DNA of 64,000 nt, from assembly GCA_025602915.1 (NCBI GenBank), contig JAHLJZ010000023.1, positions 124,001 to 188,000 on the forward strand. The letters run 5' to 3'. The position numbers and the translations under genes were made by a program. Positions 24,199-33,032 of the stretch are shown in pieces. How positions within the stretch are numbered: the stretch's first letter is position 1; the number at the start of each line of letters is the position of its first letter. The DNA is from Paraphysoderma sedebokerense (Eukaryota; Blastocladiomycota; Physodermatomycetes; Physodermatales; Physodermataceae). The notes beneath the pieces were generated by a model, which made no database searches, was not told the origin of the DNA, and saw nothing but the letters and a program-made list of their open reading frames with translations.

Positions 24199-25387
24199 TC
24201 AGTTCCCAGATGTACTATCACTATCAGGTTGACCCTTATCATCGTCATCAGTGGGTAAACCTAACTCATCACGAAGCCAATACTTTCTAGTTGAATCATC
24301 GAATCCAATAAACATAGCCGCCTCGTCTTCATCCTTGAGCTGTTTGCTTATTGTCAACACGTCACGACTCCCTAAGTTGATTTCAGTTTTAACTTGCATC
24401 AATATCTCTATCGCTTGCTGTACAATAGTTTTCTTGACAGAGTTGTGTTTTTCACGGAGAGAATCTGCAATGTCACTAAGGCCTCTACCAAGAGCATGCC
24501 CTCCAGTAGATTTCTTTGAGGAATTTTGTTGGTCGTTGGCCGGTTTCTTTGCGGAAGGTAGTTTGTCTTCAGTTGGATTGAGAGGAGGGGCGGCAGGAGT
24601 TTCGGAGATCGAGCTGTCTCTGCGTGGCGGCACATCTGGGGATGATGTAAGCAATCTCATAGAGTCTTCTTCAGTTACAGCTATCTTTCTGCGCTTGGCG
24701 GGAGCTTCGACTTCGATTGTCTCGGTTTCTGGAGTGCGTCTTGCATTTTCTTTTTCTTCTTCGACTTCTTCAGATGGGACATTGCGCTTACGAATTGATT
24801 CTTGAGTAGCAGAACAAAATACACCAGTTGCAGTGGATTTGCCAATCAGATAATCTAGTTGTTGCACATAAGGGAATGACTGGGTGCGATATGGAGCCAT
24901 TGACGAATGTGCCTTCAGGAATGTTATAGTTTCAGTGACGTTCAATAATTTGCAAATATGGAGAAATCGTTAAGACATACGCTGATCCACTGTTCCCATT
25001 GTTCGTCATCGACTATCGGGATCTGATTCTCATCATCCCAGCCCCACCCGGATTTGTCCTTCATCTTCAACCAGAGCTTGTAGTCCTTCTTGAGCTGCAT
25101 GGACAGAGGCAGTGGCTAAGTTAGCATCAGTGACAAAGATGTCTTGAATGTAAATTCATGACCCATACATTTTGGAATCGAGTTTGTAATTGTCTTTTGT
25201 CCAGCTGTATGTTGTTAGCCATGAACTTTCCATTCCAGTTACTTTGTACAGTTCTCCAATCCGCTTCTTTAAATCCGTTGGCTTCCATCTTACCCAAATC
25301 TTTCAGTTTGGTCAAACACCGAAGCAGAACTGTATCCATTTCCTTATTCCATTTTGCCCGCTTGGAAGGCTTTTCGGATTTGATCAT
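24199..25387 (-). CDS. Harbinger Myb/SANT-like DNA-binding protein
   Basis: Accessory DNA-binding protein of PIF/Harbinger elements, which helps nuclear import and end recognition in studied members. Exon 1 (25387-25169) encodes a Trp-rich SANT-like trihelix: KWNKEMDTVLLRCLTKL, DWRTVQSNWNGKF, LQTRFQN. An intron (GTATGG to CCATGCAG) leads to exon 2 from 25094, LKKDYKLWLKMKDKSGWGWD and DEQWEQWIS. A second intron (GTATGT to CCTGAAG) leads to AHSSMAPYRTQSFPYVQQLD and GKSTATG, the usual end of this domain. The rest is acidic and low-complexity with a basic PAKRRK cluster (possible nuclear signal) and a C-terminal helix region. It ends 48 bp from the convergent transposase stop. Confidence 0.88.
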
Positions 25388-25590
25388 ACTTCACTTGGCC
25401 TGCATGGGAAAAATCAAACAAAGCAGAAATTTAAAGAAAAAAATGCTATTAGTGAAGAGAATCGTTCGTAGTGAATGGATGTAGATATTACCGTATGTGT
25501 AGTAAAGAAGTAAAAAAAAGACTGTGAGGATAAAGCAGTCGGTATGCGTGGTGTGACGATTTGTGAGATTTGACCCTTGGTCAAATTTGG

Positions 25591-25705
25591 AAAATTGTCG
25601 ATTTACGCGTTCAAGACGCCCATTAGCAGAAAATTGCCGCTTTGAGAAAATTGGAGGGATTGACACCAAACATGTCTCGCATTAAGGGGCGTTGGAAAAT
25701 TGTCG
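25591..25705. repeat. Subterminal AAAATTGNCG repeats at the right end of the Harbinger element
   Basis: AAAATTGTCG (25591, 25696), AAAATTGCCG (25630) and the weaker AAAATTGGAG (25647) cluster near the right end. AAAATTGGCG sits next to the left TIR at 22642. Closer to the right TIR, GTCGCGTG (near 25702) and CACGCGAC (near 25747) are inverted copies. These are candidate binding sites for the Myb-like protein or transposase. Confidence 0.6.
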
Positions 25706-25753
25706 CGTGGCTAAATGCCCGTTAACCATGCGAAGCAGCCGTTAAACACGCGA

Positions 25754-25767
25754 CACCAAACGGGGCC
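25754..25767. repeat. Right terminal inverted repeat of the Harbinger element
   Basis: CACCAAACGGGGCC, the exact inverse of 22628-22641. It is followed by TAATC of the tyrosinase-3 exon. Confidence 0.93.
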
Positions 25768-26524
25768 TAATCTTTGCTACGCGTATCAACCGCATTCAGG
25801 AAGGTTGGGACCTGCTGACCCTGGTAATCCATCGCCACCTCCACCTCCACCTCCAAGGACAACCAGTAGAGGCCCTTCACCACCTACATCAAGTCCTAGA
25901 CCACCTGTGAATCCACCAGTGACCCCGCCTGTGACTCCACCCGTAGCTCCACCCGTAGCTCCACCCGTAGCTCCACCCGTAGCTCCACCCGTAACCCCAC
26001 CTCCACCACCACCAGTGCAACCACAGGATTTGTACCAAAGATTCCTTGAGTGGTTCAGACGCTGGCAAATGGGCGACCGGACTCCATTTTCCCCTTGGTC
26101 ATCCAGATCTCTTCAATCGGAGCAATCACCACAAAGTGGAACATTCAGACAAACATCCATATCGGCCCAAAATACAACGACAACTCTTCCTCCCGGCTTT
26201 GTACCTCCATATGTTACACTCCAACCAGACGAAAACGCGCAACTTGCTCCAATTCCAGAGTGGTACATTCAAGCTTCCAATAAAAGTGTACAAGGAGTTC
26301 GACAGGCAGAACAGATTGTTCGGCAGGCATTGGAAGATGTGAGGAGACGAAACAGGAGAGGTGAATTCTTCAATTTACCACTCGGTACGCAGTCTTTGGA
26401 AATCGTCAAATTGGTTGATTTTAATCAGGGCACGTCAGGAGCTACTGACGTGACGAGCGGTTCGATGTTCTACACTATGCTTTCAATTAGCGTTGGTTGG
26501 ATGGTCCTTGTGATGGGTGTATAA
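25768..26524 (+). CDS. Tyrosinase 3, 3' part (linker and GPI-like tail), separated by the transposon
   Basis: Continuation of the interrupted third tyrosinase. It resumes with NLCYAYQPHSGRLGPADPG, the counterpart of the YQAYSGN block in tyrosinase 2. A Pro-rich linker follows with four PPVA repeats (a 12-bp unit, CCCGTAGCTCCA, near 25940-25990). Next come the conserved PPYVTLQP...PIPEWYIQASN block, a basic coiled region and a hydrophobic end (MLSISVGWMVLVMGV). The frame extends leftward through the transposon end to an ATG at 25715 inside the element. The two AG sites in that stretch (acceptors for 25736 and 25739) are out of phase with the upstream donor, so splicing the element out in frame looks unlikely. 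Confidence 0.82.
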
Positions 26525-26874
26525 GTGAGGCAAAATTACATGACGGTACGTACTGCTTCTGACGCAATTCGTTGAACTGTCATGTTAATAATTGTATAAA
26601 GTCTGTATGAAAAATCTATCTATTTTGTTGTAAATGAAAATGTAATAATGTTTAGTTAGTAAATCAGCGACATAGGCTGCAAAATCAATTAAGTTCTGAT
26701 AGTGTCGAGGGTATCATTCTGGTAGTCACTTTATAAAACTAACTCCCCGCACCCACTGGATTTGATTGCCCCGAAATAATGTACATTAACTCATGATAAC
26801 GCCGTCGCTCCTAATTTATATTTACAACCGTTCGAATTCGCACACAATTCATTTTGAGGAGACACACAATCTCT
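26525..26874. other. Convergent intergenic region, nothing recognised
   Basis: AT-rich 3' flanks of tyrosinase 3 and the methylesterase gene. No gene or repeat seen. Confidence 0.55.
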
Positions 26875-28587
26875 TCATTTCTTTAATTTAGGGGGTATCC
26901 TCCTTCCCCTTTTCCAAAACTCAACTAGCACGTCTGCTACTTTCTCAGATTCATCTTCTTGGACGTTATGACCGCCACTATTCACGACGACCATTTGAAA
27001 TTTTCCTTGCATTTGTGCGATCGTTAACGACTTGTCTAGTCGGTCGGTGTGTGCCAGGATTAGGAGTTTTGATCCGGGGACGGATAAAAAGTTGGCGGTG
27101 AGAGACGTGAACCAGTCTAGTGAGACGAAGGAATAGAATGAGAACCGGATCAGTGATTTTTGTGTGTATGCAGAAACAGGAATGATGGAAATGTTACACA
27201 CCTTCCCAATGCGGTTTTGTCGCCATTAAGTTTGTCCTCCATGTGTATTTCCCATTTTTTGTCAATTTTAATTGAGGAGGTACAGAAACTCTAGCGGACT
27301 CTACATTTCTTACCATCCCTGATCGTACGCTATTTGCGAAAAATTTGTCAACGTTCATGTTCCGCGTCCTAGTCGGATATATACAATTAACTAAAAGAAG
27401 ATACAAACCACCACTCGATTCCTTCTTCGATTCTATTAAATTCTTCAGGTCGTGTACTCAAGTATCTATTCATCCCAGACAATGCATCCAAAGCGGTGCC
27501 TTCTACGACATCAAGGACTGCTATACCCAGTACATTCGGTATCAGTGACTGCGAGGCTATATGAGAGAGGACTGCACCACCAAGACTGCAAATTGAATTG
27601 TTTAAAACGCTGAACACAACGTAAAGTACAGGGGAATAAAATCAGTCCAGGAAAGTGAATTTTACCTATGTCCAACCAACACTATTTCTTCCGGCCATCC
27701 CGTCTGGTTTGTTCCATTTTCACTCCGATATAACGTTTTCAACACAGAAACGCAATCATCTGTCAACGCTTTCAGCGATAAATTCAGTTCATCCGCGGTT
27801 TTGGTTGACCCTGTGTTTTACGACGTTTTAATCGACAAAACCTGACTAAACGGGAAGAAAAGAAAAACCCAGACAAAGTAACATCTACAAACCATGACCA
27901 CGCATATCAAACGATACAATCTCAATTAACCGTTCTTCAGTTACAAATCCAAATTTGGGTACCCCTATTCCTAATCCCATTCCCATTCCCGCCGGTGCAG
28001 ACTGTATCAGCCTTTTCATATTTTTACTCATCACACCCCATGATAACGCCGCTTGACCGCCGCCGTGATGGAGAAGGAAAAGAGTAGTGGGGAGTTTTGT
28101 CGTCGAGGCGGGGAGATTTGATGAAGAGGACGGAGATTGGACTTGGGATTGAGAAGGTGAATAGTGGACGCGGGATCGGTAGACTCGAAAGGTGTGGATA
28201 TTGAGTAAATCAGATAGCATTGTAAATGTTAAGGAAAATAAAATACTGGTCCACAAATAACTTTATCTAATTAGGACATCAAAACAAAATGGAAAACATC
28301 AAATATTAAATAACCCAGAAAAAGGATATATCATCACTGCCGCTCCCAACATCTTTCACCTTCAAATCCAACATCTCATCGAAACACTCATTCCAACCTA
28401 ACGGACTATACTTTTTCAATCCCGAACTATTTACCTCACATACAGGGTCAGCTTTGTTTCCACCACTTCCGATTGCAACGGTACCAGCGCTGTCATGGGA
28501 TTCGGGGTCAAATTGAGTGGGTAGGCCGCGGGACTTCAATTTGGCTTTCCATAGTTCTTTGGCACTTGAATTTGCGTGAGGAATCAT
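26875..28587 (-). CDS. ppe1: Protein phosphatase 2A methylesterase (PPME1/PPE1)
   Basis: Alpha/beta-hydrolase that removes the C-terminal methyl ester from the PP2A catalytic subunit. Exon 1 starts at 28587 and carries YSPLGWNECFDEMLDLKV, matching the family's N-terminal SPLxWxxYF block. Then HTFRVYRS, the oxyanion loop LFLLHHGGGQAALSW, and IVSFDMRGHG. The nucleophile elbow is split by an intron: EEIVLVGHS then LGGAVLSHIA. VLDVVEGTALDALSGM and RNVESARVSVP are family-specific. Last come TDRLDKSLTIAQMQGKFQM and GGHNVQED, supplying the catalytic Asp/His. The long acidic insert of animal PPME1 is absent. Six or so exons. The intron before HTFRVYRS has an uncertain acceptor. Confidence 0.88.
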
Positions 28588-29175
28588 TTTCAAAATTTGG
28601 ATTATAATTCAGATGAATAAAGTTGATTCTTTTTGTGTTCTTGTGATTTAGCGCGGAAGATCGTTGAGGGGTTTGGACGGGATGAAAACCGTTGTAGAGC
28701 GGGGCACAAGACGAGGAGATGAGGCACAGGGTCAAGGGTGGACGAAGGAATGAATATGTGACAATAACAAAAACAGGTAGAATTCGAAGGCCTGAGTAGA
28801 AATAAGTGTTGGTTTATTTCGCTTTGCTTTACATTAGCGACGGGATTGTTGAGGTCACTGAAATCTAAGCGGGCAGATCAGTTTGAAAATGATCCCAAAG
28901 TAAAAAATATCGCTTCAATGATACAAATCGGAATGGACAGAAGCAAAGAGTATAGCATAGTCAAGAGGGAGGGTTCAGTGTACTCAATTTTCAATTTTGT
29001 CCTTGCAGTTCATGATTTACTTAGATCAAACAAAAAAGACAAAAAGAAAAACCAACGATACAATATGCAACAAAGTTTGAATACAAATACGCTATATAAG
29101 ATAACAGCTGAGTCATCCTCACTAACACCAAGGCGGTATATATGATGTCAGTCAAAAATATTTAAGTTTCCCTGC
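28588..29175. other. Intergenic; methylesterase promoter and porin 3' flank
   Basis: A 99-codon plus-strand frame at 28846-29145 has no recognisable motif and is not supported. Otherwise nothing seen. Confidence 0.5.
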
Positions 29176-30811
29176 TTAGCTTTCCAAAACCAAGCTCAAA
29201 CCGACTTTGTGGGCATTTTCACCCAACCTGGCAGTATCCACCACAGCACCTACGCTCATTTTCACACCAGGTCTAAGCACCTGTGTATAACCCAATCCCA
29301 ATTTACCGTTGTTATCGATCTTGCTCTTCACGAAGGCATCACGGTCAAGGTAGTATTTGGTACCGAGTTCCAGTGAGACATTGGGGCCGGCTTTGCGATC
29401 CCAAGTGGCTTTCGCACCAGCTTCGACGTCCTTGTTGACACGGTGGAAGTAAGATCCAGAGAAAACGGAAAGCTTGTTGGCGCTGTGACGGATCAGAAAT
29501 GAGACGTGCAAGGTAGGACAATCAAGATCAGACGAATACAAACAAATGGTAGGAGACGACTGGAGAGATAGAAGGAGCAATGAACTTACGCAGTAAAGGC
29601 GACAGAGAAGTCAGAGGCATTATAACCGAGGGCAAAGTTATACTTGGTGATGGCACTTGAAGCGACATCATAAGCACCTTCAGCACCGACCACAACATCT
29701 CGGTGGCTGTTGAAAAATGACAATGGTTAGTTTAAAATCAGCACAGGACGACAGGAATCAAGTAAACTCACCCAAAGACAACATCACCGGCTACATTGGG
29801 TCCTTTGAACAAATCCAAAGCGGTACGGGTGGTGATAGCATCTTGTTTGAATTCAAGAGTAACTTTGGCATTCTTTTGTCTGTCGAGTTACACGGGACCA
29901 AGGTTAACATTGTGACTCTTTGACTTTCATCCACTTCGGGCCGACATCAAGAAGAAAAGTAGACTTTTAACGTACCCAGCAGCGGGCAATAATCCACCGA
30001 GAACATTGACTTTAAGACCCTTGGTAATTTTATCAGCGAGTTCAACTTCCGCGGATAGACTGTTGGTGGTAGTCCAAGTTTCGGTTAAAGTGAGACCTTC
30101 AACAAATTATGGAGTTTGTTAGTATCAGCAGAAGCAGGATGAAAGCGAGAATTGGGAGGGTCGGTGCGTGTGATACTACGGGGCTCGGTCAAGTAACCTG
30201 CGCAAGGACGCTCGACACAGTGAATAACGATAAACATGGATACTATACCTTTTGCCTTGTCGGAGTATTTGCTTTTCAATTCTCCGGCAATGACACCTGA
30301 TTTGTTGTCTTTATTTCCGGCAACAGTGAAGTTCTACGGGTGAATCACGTAATTTAATTTCCACGAGTTTCCAATTCCCAAGGACAACCATACAGCGAGA
30401 ATAAAATGAAGTAGGAATATTTAAAGAAAAACAGGATTCGGTCAGTTTCATACAGCATTCGAGTGATACATGTGATAAGTAAAGGGCACTGATTCCTCCG
30501 AAAACAAGAGGGAAGCACATAAACAAACACGGGAAAATCCTCGTAATTTGGGTCATGAACAAATTTGGCAATATTTCTGTTGGCTATTACTCGTCTTTTA
30601 ACTCTGTCCCAACGACTAAACCAGACCCCCATACACATTACAAGCTGATTTCTAGATCAACGGGAGCATCAGAAGAGGGGACGAGGCGGATACATACGAC
30701 GCCGTTGTTGGCAGTAGTTTTGGCCTCTAATTTGATGGAGCCAGTGGGGAAGTCCTTTGACAAGAGGTCGTTGGCGGATTTGCCGATATCGGAGAAGACG
30801 GGGGGAGCCAT
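29176..30811 (-). CDS. por1: Mitochondrial outer-membrane porin (VDAC)
   Basis: Voltage-dependent anion channel, a 19-strand beta-barrel for metabolite exchange across the outer mitochondrial membrane. The start at 30811 gives MAPPVFSDIGKSANDLLSKD, the typical N-terminal helix. After an intron come KTTANNGVV and later exons with alternating hydrophobic strands. The last exon reads ATWDRKAGPNVSLELGTKY, LGLGYTQVLRPGVKMSVGA and ends KVGLSLVLES, the family's C-terminal beta-signal region. At least seven exons, some very small, are separated by 60-130-nt introns. Intact as far as can be read. Confidence 0.9.
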
Positions 30812-31782
30812 TTGAGCGGTTTGTTGATACTTTTTGGTTGTATATAGTTGTTGTGGGTGTGGTGGATAAAGAGAGGGAATGGGGAATGGGGAACGAGGAA
30901 AGAGGAACGGGCTGCGGCCAATGGACAAGGCTTAACGTTTTGCTCAAGAGGGAACGTGACTGCGTGACAGCGTGACCGCGGCATGACTTGAAAATTGCAC
31001 TGTCATGGGGTGTTCACAGGTTCACTCACTTTGGTTCACTGCTTGCTCACTTACATTACACTTTTATTGAATTTAATATAATTCAATTTAATTCAACTCA
31101 AATCAATTCTATTCAACTTGAGTTAACTTTGTTGGATTTGAAATCTGGTCGCGAATAGTGCCATAGAACTCTAATGCTTCTGCACTCCATGATCCATCCA
31201 GTGACGACTGACGAGCGCAACAGATCCTTGAAACCAAGATCACCTCAATCAAGTTTACTATGTAACGCTCTGGGGCATATGGAGGCGAAAGAATGATGGA
31301 AGAATAGCTTCCCTGCAACCGGATGCAACATTGGTCTGCCGAATTCGTTGTTATTTCTCTCAATTCATGTCATTCACCCAACCTACCTGGATTACCTTAT
31401 GGACTAGGAAGGATGGAATGACTGGGGGATAGTAGCAATCATCCCTATGGATTTATTACTTGTTGCCCATATCGTCTTCATATTTGTAGTTTCTCTCCTT
31501 TTTGAAATGTCCTTTAACTGCTGATATCTTCATACGGAATCCGGATGAATCACCACTTTTAGTATGTCTCAGTTATCCCCAGGGTGATTGATATTTTGAC
31601 CAGGACAATAAATTTGATTACGTTCTCAAAACTAACATAGTATTTGTATCGACTATACAGAAAATACATATTCTTCTCCATTCTTTATTCCCACTCCGCT
31701 TAGAGGGGGTAACCAGTACGTGGCATCCCGCGTTTCCAATGATCTCTATCCTTTTCACTTATAGCAATCCGTTTTTCAAAAT
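30812..31782. other. Intergenic; porin promoter and AT-rich tract
   Basis: The first 200 bp hold GGTTCACT-type motifs (31018-31050) like those in the 6.5-kb promoter repeats. At 31064-31130 there is a run of AATTCAA/AATTTAA variants. An 84-codon minus frame at 31109-31363 is not supported by any motif. Confidence 0.5.
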
Positions 31783-32794
31783 TTAGTCAGCTTTCATCGA
31801 TCTACAAATTTCATATTCAGTGTCAGCCAATATTTTGATGTAAATTGCGGTACCCATCAATCTGTTGCAGTCATTTGGAAATCGCTGTAGAGATAGAATT
31901 TAACTGAACGCACCTCCAATAGTCATGATCAATTGACCACATCACGTATTCTTCATTTTGTCCAGTTTCCAGATCAATCTGCAAATTGACTTTATCAACG
32001 ATATCTGCAGATGGGTTAGCAAACTTCGTTCCATAGTTCATGATAAGGTCGACGTGAGGACTCTCAGATTCGAGCACTGCTACTTTCTCTTCGTCCGACA
32101 GGAGTTTCACTTGAGCAATCTATTTTTCTGTTTAGCACGAATTTCTTTTTGCAATCTTGAGCGACTCTTGAAAATCAATTACCGGACAGAGCTCGGGGTT
32201 GACAACAACCAATTCCCCCCAGTTGCTCCTCTCTATTACTCCAACCCATGCCGGTATTGAATGGGATGATAAAGTTGAAATTAATTGTTGACGTTTTTCT
32301 ATATCAAACTTATCAAACTGATGGTGTTATCGACCAACCTAGCCTAACTTCTTTGAAAGCTTCACAGCAAATTATAAAATTAGCATACCTTCACATCCTC
32401 TTCCTCCTGATCAGTTAAATACTTCCATATTTCATCTAGGGAGCAACGAACTCCATATGTTCGGCACTTTCTAGGTTTCCATGCATTCAACACCTCAAAT
32501 TTCTCCTCGACCATATATTTATACACGGGTGTGTGTTCTTGATAACCACCATAACCAGCATTTTCCAGTTTGAATGATAAGAACATTCCAGCCCGGATTC
32601 CCACAATAGGTTCCGAGGAGCGAGTTCCATGGTATAATATGGTACCCTTCGGTATCATCGAACTCCCAAAATACTTGAGAATACCGTTATTTTCATCAGT
32701 ATTTTCAGTAGACTAACATCAGCGTTATCGTCAGTTACATGAGACACAGAGCCAGCGGAGAGAAAGATAAAGGACGTACAGAACTATCGGACAT
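31783..32794 (-). CDS. Unknown protein with N-terminal LYHGT motif (possible ADP-ribosyltransferase-like fold)
   Basis: Five exons join in frame: 32794-32780 (only 15 nt), 32712-32389, 32317-32183, 32119-31914 and 31861-31783, giving 252 aa. The sequence runs MSDSSSTENTDENN, then ILKYFGSSMIPKGTILYHGT, GIRAGMFLSFKLENAGYGGY, VYKYMVEEKFEVLNAW, a middle part with SIPAWVGVIERSNWGELV, an acidic segment and a C-terminus reading YWRLMGTAIYIKILADTEYE. LYHGT followed about 20 residues later by a GMFLSF...AGY block recalls the H-Y part of PARP/ART-type folds, and similar LYHGT proteins occur in large DNA viruses and protists. That link is an inference from motif only. It is divergent from prolidase across 238 bp. 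Function unknown. Confidence 0.68.
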
Positions 32795-33032
32795 TTGCAA
32801 GTGCAATATTGAATAACCTAGTCTCGAAAACAGTTATTTTAGAAGAAATCCGAAGAGATTGTGGAAGTTGGAACGCCGTCTTAATCGCCTCAGTCCGCCT
32901 GACGTCACAATCACACTGCCGCGCGTTTTGAACGCTCTACTCTTCGATTACTGCTGTTAGTTCTTGGAGAGAGTATATTATTGCACACCATTAATAGATT
33001 TTGCAAGTCCTATACGAGAATCATCAGATAAT

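Larger units (their letters stand above)
22628..25767. mobile_element. PIF/Harbinger DNA transposon, structurally complete
   Basis: A 3140-bp element bounded by perfect 14-bp terminal inverted repeats, GGCCCCGTTTGGTG at 22628-22641 and its complement at 25754-25767. The GGSCCCGTTTGG-type end is characteristic of PIF/Harbinger. Flanks read TTA on the left and TAA on the right. They share only TA in direct orientation, so the usual 3-bp TWA duplication is not exact. It carries the two genes of an autonomous member: a DDE transposase (plus strand) and a Myb/SANT-like DNA-binding protein (minus strand), convergent. Both frames are open after splicing and the TIRs are identical, so insertion is probably recent. 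Confidence 0.92.
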
